Shown piece by piece: positions 34,301 through 48,400 of a stretch of DNA of 64,000 nt (position 1 is its first letter; every line of letters starts with the position of its first letter). Below the pieces are notes generated by a model, which saw only the letters and a list, made by a program, of their open reading frames with translations, searched no databases and had not been told where the DNA came from. The position numbers were made by a program, and so were the translations under genes. The stretch covers positions 744,001-808,000 of the forward strand of contig NC_067478.1 of the NCBI RefSeq assembly GCF_947179515.1, given 5' to 3'. Origin of the DNA: Apodemus sylvaticus (lineage: Eukaryota; Chordata; Mammalia; Rodentia; Muridae).

Positions 34301-37300
34301 CAGCCCTGTAGCATAATTTGAGGTCAGCTAACAACTCCTCACCTTGCCAGGTGTGTGTGTTATGTAGTCTAAACATGCTCACCAAATCTAACCACTGTTC
34401 TGACAGGGCACCTGGTGGTTCTGGGTCATACAGCTGACCAAATAAGTATGGATGTAGATAGATGCCTGAACCCTGTGGCTACTGGGTTGGGTATTCTCAG
34501 GAGTGGGACACAGCAGGAACAGCTGGAGGCTTGTGAAAAGCAGATGTGGAGACTTGCCCATGTAGAAACGAGAAAGCTGAGCTAGCGCCTACCCTGTTCT
34601 GCATGTCCTGCCTCTGTTACTTAATGGTAGTTTGCAGTTTCATCTGCCATGACTGTCCAGGTCCACTGCCAGTACTCGAATGAAACAGGCTCCTCCCACA
34701 GTCACTGGCTTTCACTCCCCAAATCCACATCCAGGCAGATCATTAGGGCAAAACCAAAGCTTTGGAGAAACAAATCTCATGAGGGAATTCAAGTAGCAGG
34801 GAGTGGCTGAGAAGCTGCATGTGGTCCCAGTATCCAGGCACCATCTTGGTGAAGGAGGAAGACTGTTCTAGAAAAACTTTTCAAGGAGTGTTAAAGATGC
34901 CTGGCCTCTCTGTGCTTACTTAGTAGGCCTAAGTAAGCACAGAGGGTGGGTCTTTAAGGAAACAGTTATCCAGAGACCTCACCTTATAATCAGCATGGAG
35001 CTTGCAATGGTGTGGATTTCTGGGCCCACCACCACTAAGTGTAGGGCGAGGACTGGGAATGCGCACAGGCAGTGGGAACCCCCTCACCCCCACCACAGGG
35101 ACCCAAAGACCCTGAACAATGGAGAGCTAGTGCCTTGGAGAGGGACAGAAGCCTGGACAAGATGACTTCTAGAATTCTCCATTACTGTTTCCAGCAAGAA
35201 ACACTTCCTTCCCCAGTTCCTTCAGAGCCCAGGGCAGCCTGTACAGGAGGCAGGCAGACTCACTCTTTACGTCCCACAAGATGTCCTTCTCAGGAGGGGC
35301 TGCAAAGAGGATGTAGAGCCGGATGGTGTCGATCCCATACTGGGCCACGATCTCCTCAGGGTCCACCCCATTGTGTTTGGACTTGCTCATCTTCTCCCAT
35401 GTCACCTCTAACTTCTCTTTTGTTTTTGCACAAACAGGAGCAGGACCTAGATTCCAAAAGAGTATTCAGGAACAAGACATGATTCTGATTGGGTCTTGAT
35501 GGAGAAGAAATTCCCTATTTTGAACTTTACTTCATGGCCTGGGGGGAAAGATCCTGGAAGACTCCATGCTCTGAGTCTGAGGCTCTCTCCAGCAATGGGC
35601 TGTCAGCTGAAACTGGACAAGGCAGAGATGTCCAAGCAAACACCATGTCACACAGGATGGGGCTGGGTATGAGGGTATAATGGGTCCCAGGAACAGTCAG
35701 CAGAGGCCTGATCAGGATCTATCTCAGACTTACACCCAGCTGGGGTCCAATAGCAGACACTGGCTTCTTAAGAGCTTCTGTACCTGGCCTTGGTTCTTAC
35801 CTGCCCCAGCCAGACTGGGCCCTCCTTACCTGTGAAATCTATATCTTCCCTCTTCAGACACTGTCCAGAGGGAAGGCGGAATGTCTGTCCCTTAATGAGG
35901 CCTTGGGCCAGTAGTTTATGGAAAGGTTCCCTGAGAAAAGATAATAGGGTAAAAAAAAAAAAAAAAAAAAAAAGAGGGGTGGGTGGAACAGCCAGGACTC
36001 AAGGTACCCAGAAATCATTACTACGGAATAGAATAGGCTCCTAGGACATGGCAGTAACACCAAGTCAGAGCAGCAGCCAGGTTTAAGTACAGGTCCACTC
36101 TGCACTGAGCTGACGTGGAAAGAGTACAGGCCTCAGATCTGGAAGGCCTGGATCTCACCTACTTCTACCTGAGCCACAAAAGCCGCTTGCTTACTCTGTG
36201 AGTCCAGTTTGCCAACCTATAACATGAGAGCAAGAAAAACTTGCCAAGGTGTGGATGGGAAGATGGGATCAAATGACTGCTTGAAAACAGAGCCAGTGTC
36301 AGCTGCCCATCAGGCGTAGCGTGTAAGGGTTAGTACAAAGGCTGTCTTTGTGAAGGGAGCTTACCATTTCCCTTAAAACAGTACCTGCTAAGACTGTCTT
36401 AAAGTTCTAAATCTGGTAAGTTGGACAGGAATGAGTCAGTTCTGTTAAAATTGAAGTATTATCTACCTGTCCTTCCTGGCCTATTATACTCTAAGGAGGC
36501 AGCTACCAACAGCTGGTGTGTGTTTGTTACTTATCTATTACCATGTGTGGTGGTTTGATTAGGTTTGGCCCCCATAGACTCATGTGTTTAAATACTTGGC
36601 CCATAGGGACTGGCACTATTAGGAGGTGTGGCCTTGTTGGAGTAGGTGTGGTCTTAGAAAAAGGATAACACTGTGGGGGTGGGGTTTGAGGTCTTGTATT
36701 TGCTCAAGCTGCACCCAGTGTAGAATTCCAGTCCCTCTTTGCTGCCTTCAGGCCAAGAAGTAGAACTTTCAGCTCCTCCAGCACCATGTCTGCCTGCATA
36801 CTGCTATACTTCCTGTCATGCTGACAATGGACTGAACTTCTGAACCTGTAAGCCAGCCCCAATTAAATGCTTCATGTATAAGAGTCATCTTGGTCAGGGT
36901 GTCTTCACAGCAATAAAACCCTAAGATACCATGACAAAAGAACATGACCAAGGCAACTTATAAACAAAAGCATTTAATTTGGGCTCATGACTATAGAGGG
37001 TTAGAGTTCATGGCCGTCACCATGGGGACCCACAGTAGCAGGCAAGGCAAGAACAGTGGGTCCTCCAGGAGAGCAGCCAGTGGTCATAACTGCTGAGCCA
37101 TCTGTTGTTCCATCCTGTTCCCCCATAAATCTCCCCCAACCCTTCTGACAGTGTCAAGCTCTGCAGCCATGGCTGGACTTGAACTCTCTATGTAGATTAA
37201 ACATGGAGATCTGCCGACCTCTGTGTCCCCTGGGTGCTGTGATTAAAGGCATGCACCAATACAGTCATTACAATGGTTTATTCTTAAGAAACACTCAAAT

Positions 37301-37737
37301 TATTTACCCTATTTTATTTTATAAGAATCTGCCTGATTATTGATGTATTTCATCAAGTAATTCCAGACACCATCCTATGTAAGTATTTCATGTTGCTTTG
37401 GAGAACCAGAGATTCGTTCATTTATATTTATACTGCCATAGCAGACCTTCCTGCATCCCAGCTCCGGGGTGCAAGGTCATGGACATGGGTTGGGGGGTAG
37501 GGGTGGGCAGGTATTGGGGAGCTCCTACTCAGGGAATCAGAAATACAGAAACCTCAACAGGTCCAGCAAGCTATAGACCAGGTTAGTCTTGCAGGTTAAT
37601 CCCATAGGACCCTTACTTCATGTTGAATGTCATCTGATTTAGGTGAGTAGTTTTTGCCTAAGTGGTCCCTGTCCAATAGCTATGGGTAGGTAGTAATAAG
37701 GAGGAAGACATTTTCTTTTTTTCTTTCTTTTTCTTTC

Positions 37738-37782
<45 letters not shown>

Positions 37783-40700
37783 TTTTGTTGTTGTTGTTTT
37801 TTCGAGACAGGGTTTCTCTGTATAGCCCTGGCTGTCCTGGAACTCACTCTGTAGACCAGGCTAGCCTTGAACTCAGAATTTCCCCTGCCTCTGCCTCCCA
37901 AGTGCTGGGGTTAAAGGCATGAGCCACCACCGCCCAGAGATATTTTCTAGTAGATTCGAGGGAGCAGATGAGGCAGACAAGAGAGTGAGAGAGATGAGGG
38001 CCAGAAACAAATATTGCTGATTTTTGTGTGTGTCAGTCCCATACTGCACCATAATTTCCTCAGAGTCCAGGTGCTAAATGCATGTTCTGCCTGAGATGCA
38101 ACCCACCATCCTGTTCTAGGGTCTTTTAATGAATATGTATGTATTTGTATATGTGCATGCACGGGACACAAGCATAGGAGTAAATGGAAGCAGTGGAGAG
38201 GGGCCAGAGAGATGGCTCAGTGGTTAAGAGCAGCAGCTGCTTTCCAGAGGTTCTGAGTTCAATTCCCAGCACCCACGTGGCAGCTCCTAACCATCTATAA
38301 TGGGATCTGATGCTGTCTTCTGGTGTACAGATATGTATGCTGACAAAGCCCTAAAACAAGTAAATAAAGTAAAATAATTAAATAAATCTTTAAGAAAAAG
38401 GAAGCAATGGTGAGAGATGGGGCACATTTACAAAGGTGGAAAAAAATCAAGTACAGTTAACATTCAAAAAGAAGTGCTGAGTATCATGTGTGCGAAGTCC
38501 CACTCAGTACATAAACACATTAGTTGATGTTATAGGACCAAATGAGCGCACTACTGTGTGAAGACAGAAGAGATTCCTCTATGTGTGCACAGAAGTGCCA
38601 CCCACCGGCATAGCCACTCTGGTGCCGATATGGAAAAGAAGACCAGCAAATGAGGTGGGCTCTCCAAGGCAGGACCACTGAGCCTCACATGAAGCTGCCT
38701 CCAGCGAACTCTGCGGGCTGATCTGCACATACCCAGCTGCTTGTGTTTATCGTGTGTTTATTCAGTGCTCTCACACTGTCTCAGCATCTCCTCTCTCACA
38801 CTGGGCACTGGTTGGAGTCACACTTGAGAGGGGCTCAGGGAAGTGCAAGTGTGGCTCTGTGTACAATGCACACTTACCACACACAAGGCCCCGCCTGGGT
38901 TTATACTCAGCACCAAAAACATGTCTAGAGCAAGTTAGATCAGCAGCACTGAGACTCAGTTCCTGGGCATACAGCTGCCTACCTTACACCCCAGCTACTC
39001 AGAAGGCTGAGGCAGGATGATCCCGAGTTTGAGGCCAGCCTGGGCTACATATGACCTTTTCTGAAAGGAAAAAGAAAAAAAAAAAAAAAGACTTTTAAGT
39101 TAGGGAGTTGGGCTCCTGTTACTTACTATCATTGGGGTTTTGTTTTTTATACAATCAAGTGACCCACCACTGCCACCTTCTGGGGATGTGTAGAATTGCA
39201 ACTTGCCAGTCAGACCCTGACCCTGGCTATTTCTATCTACCTAAAACAACTGTACTCTCTGGCTTTTAAATCTCTCTCTGTCTCTCTCTCTGTCCCTCTC
39301 TCCATCTCTCTCTCTCCCTCTCCTTCTCCCTCTCCCTCCCTACCTCTTCCTCTGTCTGTCCCCATTCTTTCTCTCCCTTTCTTCTTCCCTATCCCTCTCC
39401 CCCTCCTCCTCTTCCTCTTTTCCTCCCCCTCCTCCTCTCCCTCTTTTCCTCTCTCTCCCTTCTCTCCCTCTCACTGTCTCTACATTCCCCTCCTCTTTCC
39501 CTATGTTTAAAGGAAATTGTCAATTAGCACTCACACTGAAAAGTTCGCTAGTTCTGAGGTAGGTACAACTTGGTGAATCTCCATGACACAGACACCTGTG
39601 CAAGCAGCACCCACTGTGGCCCTCCCCCACACCTCCAGGCACTCTGTCTCCACTGCTACCTGACTGGTTTGACTACTACCAGAAACATTTACTTTTTTAT
39701 TTCAAAATTACTTCAAAGAGTTTCTGACTGAGGACCCCCGGGCGTCTACACTGGCCCTTTGCCCATAATTGGCAGGTGTCCTGTAGAACAGCATTGTACC
39801 AGGACCAAGAAGACTCTGATAATGAATGTGTCTCAATTTCTGAAATTTATGCTACTAGATCTCTGAAGTCCATCTAGACTCCAGCTTCTCCCAGTTATAG
39901 CCCAGCAGGCACTGTCTCAGACAGATGATTTAGCATAGGGATGATAAAACGTGGCATGGGAAATGGGGTGGGAGCTGGAGTCATGGCTCAGTAACTAAAA
40001 GCACTGACTGTCCCAGTGATTCCCAGCACCTATAAGGCATCTCACTGTCTTTAACTCCAGCTCCAGGGATCGAATGCCCTCTTCTGGTCTCTGGGGCACC
40101 ATACATGTGTGGCGAACAGACATGCACACAGGCAAAACACCCTTAAAATGAAACGCTTTTAAAATGGCATGAGTTTCAGTGGTCTGGCTGTGGTTCCCCA
40201 GGCTCCCCTGAGCCTCAGCAGTACTTCATTTCTGCAGACTTCTCTGAGTCAGTGTGACTCTCCTGTAAAGGCAGATATGGTCTGCTGAGAAGGAGAGACT
40301 CCTGCATCCCAGCAGTGTCTTTCAAGAGCAGGAGGGGGTGGGGAGGTACCATGTTGGGCCTCTCTACCTAGAAGGCCCAGGTTCTCCTGACCCCTTCAAT
40401 TGCACCCCTGGAGGCAGAATGTTTTCATCAACACTGAAGCATAACCTATGTACGCAGGAGACGATGCTGGAATCTTCACCATTTCTAGGTTAGTCCACAC
40501 TCCTCCTTTGTCCTACCTTTAAAGGACCGAAAAAGGGAAGAGAGGAAGCAAGCTCAGGAAATTCTAAGCATAGCTTGACAGGTTACTTTTGGTGTCATTT
40601 CCATGAATACCGAAGCCCTGGACAGACAGCTGCCGACTGCTCTGATGGCACCAGTGGCTACTGATATAGGACCAGAAAGAAACCAAGTAGAGGCCTGCCC

Positions 40701-43258
40701 TTACCCAAAATTACCAGGAGCCTCCCTGGGTCTCCTTTTTGCAGACTACATTCTGTAAATGGCTACTTTTTAAAATTATTATGTAATCACTGCAAAAGTC
40801 TGGCTGGATGTGGTGGTGTACACCATAAATAATCCCATGGCTGGCTGTGGTGGCACATACCTATAAATAATTCCATGGTTAGGTGTGGTGGTGCACACTA
40901 TAAATAATCCCACGGCTGGGTGCGACGGTGTACACTATAAATAATCCCATGGCTGGCTGTGGTGGTGCATACTATAAATAATTCCAACACTGAGGGAGGA
41001 AGAACAAGAGTTCTAGGCTGGCCTGGGCCAGATGGTGAGTGTAGAAAAAAAGAAAACACAGAAAATTTCCACGAGACCATGACAGTAACAGGACTCAATC
41101 CATAACCAGCAAATCTGTTTTCACAGATACAAAATGCAAAATGGACTGAGTAGCAGGACCTGAACCACAAGTGCTTTTCCTAATTATCTGATGGGCCCAG
41201 TGATATCGATATGTTCAGCGTTCTGATGCAGATCTGTTGTTCTCACACATCAAGGTCTCTGGGGTAAGAAACGGAAGGCCAGTTTCAGCACTCAGTTACA
41301 CCCAGCATGTTTTTCATACAGTAGAGCTCTAACCAGAACTGGCAGAGTGGGTAAGAGGTTTAGACTAAGACAGGGCCAATCCAAGTAGTGGGATTCCAGG
41401 CATGTACAAGTCACACATTGTTATCTATCAAAAAAATTTAAAATAGGGACAGGCATGATGCCTAGGTGCCTAAAGACGCTTGAAGAGCACAGTTCAATCC
41501 CTGGGACCTGCCTGGTGGAAAGAGAGAACCAACACCAGCAAGTTGTCTTCTGAACCCCATAGAACACTGACAATCATAGGCCTACCCGCATGTGCACATA
41601 CATAAACTAACAAATAAATGTAATAAATAAGTGTAATACAAAGCATTTAAAATAGATTCTCACTATGCAGAGTAGCATAGAGCCATCTCTGGATGGCCTA
41701 GAACTCAAGAGATTCGCCTGCTTTGTAATATATATATATATATATATTACATATAGCTGTTGACCCAAGATTTCAGTGTTAGGATTGACTCTTAAGATAT
41801 ATTCCCCTATCTTGCTAAGAAATATAGCATCACTCTTTCAAAAAATAATATATTAGAAAAAGAAGTAAATGCGAAATAAAAAAATGGAAAATATGTATGT
41901 TCCTGATGGAGAAAACCATCAAAATTTCCACTAAGTCAAAAAATGAAAAGACACAGGTAGCATATGTAACATTCACAAATGAGTGGTCAGGCTGGGCACA
42001 GTCACACACCCATAACCCCAGGACTTAGGAGATGGAGACAAAAGGATCAGTTCAAGGTCATCATCAAGACATATTCATAAGAAGAGGATAAGCAAAATAT
42101 TATTTTGTTCTGGAATATGAAAAGAAATAAAAGCCTAGCTAACAGATGGAAGGTTAGAAACCGGAAAGGAGATGTGCACTTCCTGTACAACTAGTATTTA
42201 AGAATTTAACAGGATGACCTGGGATCATTCTAACAGCATACACACAGGAGACTGTAATTTATTGTCCTAACAGAAAAATAACTAAAAAGGTTAAACATAG
42301 TATAAAACTCTTAAAAATGTGTCATTGATCTGGCAAAACCAAAGAAGAATAAAGAAACAGCAAAAGCCCAAACCCTCAGAAAGTACAGTCTGTTTAACAA
42401 GTTCTTCTCTAAGTAATCTAGGGGACTCCTGAGCAGAGAAGGGATCACAAAGACCAGATAGGAGAGCTGGAGACCAAACCCTTCCAGCACAGCGGGAGCC
42501 ACTGAGGAAGCTGATCACACTGGTTAGCACAGAAAAGCCATTAAACCATGGCAAAATAAGAAACTTTCCTGAGAATCTACAAACAAAAGCTGATCCTGCT
42601 TCAGTTCTGGGACCGGCTCCGTGCTACTCATATGGTCATACAACCTCAGGACGAGAATCTGGGGTGCTTGTGCATTGGCGTTCTCTCCAGCCACAGAGGG
42701 AAGCTAACAAACGGCCTGCAAAGGTGCCAGGAGATTCCATAAACAAGCAACCATGACACACAACCTTGGCTGAAAACCACTGTCCCCCAAAAAACAATGG
42801 GCCATGGTTAAGAGCAGTAAAACCAGTAACAAGTTAGATCACACTGAGCTGAGACACGGGGTTAGCTGTCATACACAAATAAGTTGTATTCAATAAACTT
42901 TGGGAAATAGATAGATCTGAAATACATTTATACTCAAAAGAAAGCCAGGGGTGCTAAAGAGATGGCTTGGTACTTAAGAGAGCTTACTGCTCTGCCAGAG
43001 GACCTGGACTTGGCTACCAGCACCCACGAGGCAGTTCACAACTTAATGTACCTCATTCCAGAGGATCTGAAACTGTGTTGGACTCCTGCACAGATGTGAT
43101 GCAAATATACTCACAAAGGCACAAACACACACATACACACACACACAGAAACACACACAGACACATACTCACACAGACACACACACACAGACCCATACAG
43201 ATACACACAAACATACCCACAGACACATACATACAATCACACAGATCACACAGATACA

Positions 43259-43303
<45 letters not shown>

Positions 43304-44306
43304 CATGGAAACTTAAATGAACTAACTGTATAGACCAGGCTGGCCTCAGCACACAGAGATATACCTGCTCCTGCTTCCGGTGTGTTGGGTTTATAGGCAT
43401 GGACCATAATACCCGGCCCACAGCAACAAGGAAACCAGCCGTGGCGGAGGGGAAGTGCTAGCTCAGTGCCCTGTCTTAAGGACAAGTCTATGGATGATGT
43501 GGGCTGAGAACAGAGCTCATCATAGTTCAAGTGTTTAGAGCATCTGAGGCTCGGAGTCTAACACTCAGTATGACAGGAAATATCAGATGCCCAGGAAGTG
43601 GGGCCCATGCCTTTAATCCCAGCACTTGGGAAACAGAGGCAGACCGATGTCTGTGAGTTCAGCACCAACCTGGTCTACAGAATGAGTTCCAGGACAGCCA
43701 GGACAGTTAGTTACACAGAGAAACCCCAACTTAACAAACAAACCAAAAAAATAAAAAGATGTTTGAAAATATGCTGCTGAAATAAATTTACTTTTAGAGG
43801 AAAGAACAAATGCATTGTCCATCAATAAAGAAAACAAGAAGACATACTGAAGGATACATTTCAGACAAAAGGATCAGTTGAGATGTTAAGATTAGACATG
43901 AGAAGAGGGATGAGGAAGGGCAGAGGCCAAAGTGGTTCCAGGGCAAAACCAAAGAAACAGCCCAGTGTGTGCTCTGGAATTTGACAGAATGAGTCTAAAA
44001 CTGACAAAGAAAACAAGGGTGTGATCAGAGAAAGATTCTCTGGAAGAAAAAGGACAAAGAAGAGGAGGACACCAAGACTTCCCTCAAAGGACAACCAAGA
44101 TTTGTATATTACAGTAACAAAGGCTGTAAATAACAAACCAGCACAACAGAGAGCAAGTGTAAGAAGAGATCGCACTAGCAGGCCCTAGTGGACATAATAC
44201 TTTAATTCATGGTGAGGACCCCACACAACAGTGGGGGGAGAGAGGGCTGAGCTGTTCAGTGATGGAGCAAAGGCTTGAGAAGCAATAGCCATGGAGGGAA
44301 GGTTAA

Positions 44307-44347
<41 letters not shown>

Positions 44348-45419
44348 TGTATCACAGTGTGTCAGAGTGACATATTAGAGAAGGATTCTGCCAAGCTTAC
44401 AGGTACAGTTTACCCAGAGTGACAAGTGTGGGAGATACTTCAGGAGCCACATAACATCACAACGCTCCTCTTTCCTCCACAAGTAAAATTCTCAAATTAC
44501 TTAACAGACAGATGCACTGAAAGCTGGATTCCACACCAAATGATTAAGAGGCTTGTGTAAATGGACCTCAAATTGTAAAGACCTGCAATGGCCTCTAAAG
44601 CATATATGAAAAACAGATTTTTTTTGTATACACATATGATCTTGATTCCCAACCGATACTGTTTCCAGTCACTGCTTGTGAACAGAACTGTTTTGCAAAA
44701 TATTACGAAAGCTCACCTGTGCTTCACCATCTTTTGACCATGGCAAAAATGACTAAAGAATCGGGCATAGAACAGGTGCATGACAGCGTGCTCCTTTCCT
44801 CCGATGTACAGATCCACGGGCATCCAGAAGTCTGCCAGTGCAGAGCTGAAGGGACTGTGAGAAAGGTAAGTGGGCATTCTGATGCCTTCTTTGCCACAAC
44901 TGTATTAATTAGACCTACTTCATCCCTTGAAAATAAGTAATGTCAGAAAAAATGACTTTCTTTTAATAAAAGAAAACTGTCTACAATAAGTGAGAAAAGA
45001 AGCAGAGTTGACTGGACCACGAGCCATCCTCTGACCTCTGTGCACAGTTCACGGCACATGTGCATACATGCACACTCAACAAATGTAATAAAAATGTAAT
45101 TTTTGGCCAGGCAGTGGTGGCGCACACCTATAATCCTAGCACTTGGGAGGCAGAGGCAGGTGGATTTCTGAGTTCGAGGCCAGCCTGGTCTACAGAGTGA
45201 GTTCCAGGACAGCCAGGGCTATACAGAAAAACCCTGTCTCGAAAAAAACCAAATCAAAAAATGTAATTTTTGAGCCAGATGGTGTTGGTGCACAACTTTA
45301 ATCCCAGCACTTGGGAGGTAGAGCAGGCGGATCTCTGAGTTAAAGATCAATCTGGTTTACAGAACAAATTCCATGACAGCCAGGGCTGCACAGAAAAACC
45401 TTGCTGTCTCTAAATAAAA

Positions 45420-45483
<64 letters not shown>

Positions 45484-48400
45484 ATTTGAATAAGACAAGA
45501 ACAAGAGGAAAGGACACCAGTAACAAAGCATCTCTATAGGATGCTTATTTGAATGGCTAGCTTTAATTTTTAGTATGATTAGACAATTGAGACTTTTTTT
45601 AATTTTCACCAATAGAGGGCAATAGTAGCATTTATAATAGAAACTAGCATGATAGTAAATGTTCATTTTAAAACAGAAATCAATCTTATTTTTAAAGTGC
45701 TTTGAAATAGCCAACAAGATTCCAAATATGGCTTACTGAAGGAGTGAAATTTATCTAGGTATCTAGGGCCTGTCATAAAACATCCCAGTAACTCCCTCAC
45801 TAGATGCTTTGTGACCAACATGGATGCCAAAGGTCCGAATTCCTCCTACTCCTGTCCTCTAATGACGGAGGGAAAGGACTCTCTGGTCGGCTATTTGTTG
45901 TCTGCTGCCTTGGGAAAGAGCCACTGTGGCTGGGAAGAGGCCTCCCTGTTCCCAAGGCAACCCTCCGTTCGAAGCTAACTGAGGAATTTTTGCTTTGGAG
46001 GATCTGTGCTCCCTGGCTTTAAAATTTCAGCTTTTTCCCCATTCGCACAAAGTATTTTCCTGCAGCATGCTCTTGGCCGACTAGTTCTGAAACAGAAATA
46101 CAAACTGCTGGTGGCAGGTCAGGAAGCCTGGCCAAGCAGTGTACTTCTTAGCATAGGTCTCTCTGCAGTTACAACTGTGCTAGCACTCTCAGAATCAAAA
46201 ATTAAAACAAAGCAAAACAAGTCAGCCAAATCAATCAACCAAATGAGCAAATACATTTCCGACTACCTTTTCCTTTTCTTTATGAAAAAAAAAAAAGGTT
46301 TCTTAAAGGAATTCAATTGCTGCCGGGCATGGTAGCATAGACCTTTAACCCCCAAACTTGGAAAGCTCAGAAAAGCTGATCTGTGTGAGTTCAGCACCAG
46401 CCTGGTCTATACAGCGAATTTGAGAACAACTACGATTACACAGTGAGGCTCTGTCTCAAATTAAAAAAAAAAAAAATGTAAGTAAGTAAATCAATGAATT
46501 CAACTGCTTGCTCTGGTCAACAGTAAAGCCAAAGCTGAGGGTTAGGTATTTAGCTCACATACAAGTTTGGGATAAATGACGTTAATTATTCAACTTATGT
46601 TCACCCTAGGACACCACTCTGGAAGACTCCAGACAATGCCAGATCTGGGGGCAGCATGTCAGGTGATGTGTGAAGCTGTGCTGTGCTGTTCACAGAGGGG
46701 CTCTGCGGGGCTCAGGACAGCTGGGACGTGGCCTGAGAAGGGAACCCTCCCTCACACTCCTCCATGGCTCACTGGGAGCTGCCCTGGGTGTCCCAGTCCC
46801 CTTGCATCTTTCCACTTGCTCAGGATCTGACATGAACACAAACTATGGAGCCATGACTCTGCTGCTCAGAATGTGGCTTGAGCATCTGTCTGACCAGAAA
46901 TATGCCACCGTGCTGCTAATACAGGGTAGGAGAGGGCTTCCTTTGCTTGTTTTCGACAGATGATACAGTTGTGTACATCAAGGTCCTTTGAGCTTACAAA
47001 TTCCTGCCTCAGTCTCCAGTGCTGGAGCTACAGGTGTGCACCGCTGCCATGCCCAGAATGGAAGTCCCTCACATGTGGATCATATAGCTCAGGGTATGTC
47101 TGCCATGCTCAGGAGCAACCTGCTAAGGTCCGAAAGCAGAGTGTGTTTCCCTGGTGCTGGAATGGTTTTCCTTAGCTCCTATTCTAGCTTTGCTTGGTTA
47201 CCTACTGCTCTCTTTTCTGTTTCTTTCTGCCTTGTCCACGAAACAGACAGAAAAGTAAAACAGCACTTGAAAACTTATCATGAAAAACCAGTGGTCTTAG
47301 CCTCAATTCTCCCTGCACCCCAGGCCTGAACCTTAGCTACCGTTGCTTTTATAAAGTCAGGGTCTCACTTTGTAGCCCCCAGATGCTTGGAACTCAACAT
47401 TTAAAGAGACGGACCTTGAATTCACAGTTTCCTGAGTGCGGGGGATTAAAGACATTACCACACCTGGTTACCTACTCACTTTTAATTCTATTCCTCTCAA
47501 TCCTTCTTCTTCTCTCTCTCCCTTCCCCCACCCCTCTTTGGCATGGGGTCTTGTGTAGCTCAGGCTGGCCTGATCTCTTGATTTTCCAGTTCGCGCTCCA
47601 CAATTCTGGGATTATTCACATGTACCACACCCCTGGCTTCCACTCTTACGTCAATATTTAAAACTGGTTATCCTTGTTACTGATTTGCACTTTAGGAGAC
47701 TTATTGACTATGTGCGGTACGAGTCTAAGCTTCTTAGCTCTCTACAACACTGTCCTGTCTCTCTTCAGTCCTTGTCAGGCGCCCCTACTGTCCCTGCCGT
47801 TCCACAGTGCAGAGTGGTCACATCTTTTAGCTATTTTTTTTGTTTCGTTTTGTTTTTTGGTATTTTTCGAGACAGGGTTTCTCTGTGTAGCCCTGGCTGT
47901 CCTGGAACTTACTTTGTAGACCAGGCTGGCCTCAAACTCAGAAATCCGCCTGCCTCTGCCTCCCAAGTGCTGGGATTAAAGGCATGCACCACCACCGCCC
48001 AGTTTAGCTGTTTTTTTTTTCTATTTGTATTATAGATGGGATTTACTGGGCTGAGTAATCTAAATTAATAATTAATATACTCTCATTAAAAGAGCCTCTT
48101 CTCTGGTTCTCTGAGCTTCCCCAAGCTGAGAGCCTGGCATGAGGCTCACAGCTGACCAACAATAGCCACCACCGTGTCTAGGGGCTACTCTGGCCCAGCC
48201 CCTGGTCTCCGTCTACTTCCAGGAGAAGAAAAGGAGGGCACAGTACAAAGGCGCATCTGCCACCTTGGGTTCTGCATGGACACATGCACTGGCATTCTTC
48301 CCACAGCCTTGCTGAGGCGTCAGAAGTTTTGCTATGGCCCAGGCTCCTCCTCCTCCTTTCTCTGGGTGCCAGTTAACACAGACACGCGAGATAGGTGCTC

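Larger units (their letters stand above)
35931..44716 (-). other. Lars2: Lars2 intron (8.8 kb, longest complete one here)
   Basis: Repeat-rich: A23 run, MER-type repeat, several B1 and B2/B3 SINEs, CT-rich tract, B1-head minisatellite, AT palindrome and CA/GT microsatellites. No coding exon seen. Unique-looking stretches include 36000-36540, 40170-40790 and 42080-42950. Confidence 0.88.

Noticed and set aside
40802..40987. CRISPR-like repeat-spacer array
   Set aside because: The units are directly adjacent without spacers, derive from a SINE, and the DNA is mammalian.
44717..44845. Shorter form of the Lars2 exon using the inner CTTCAG
   Set aside because: As the main form it would lose three residues relative to human LARS2. 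The outer CACAG gives a gapless match, so the inner site is kept only as a possible alternative.
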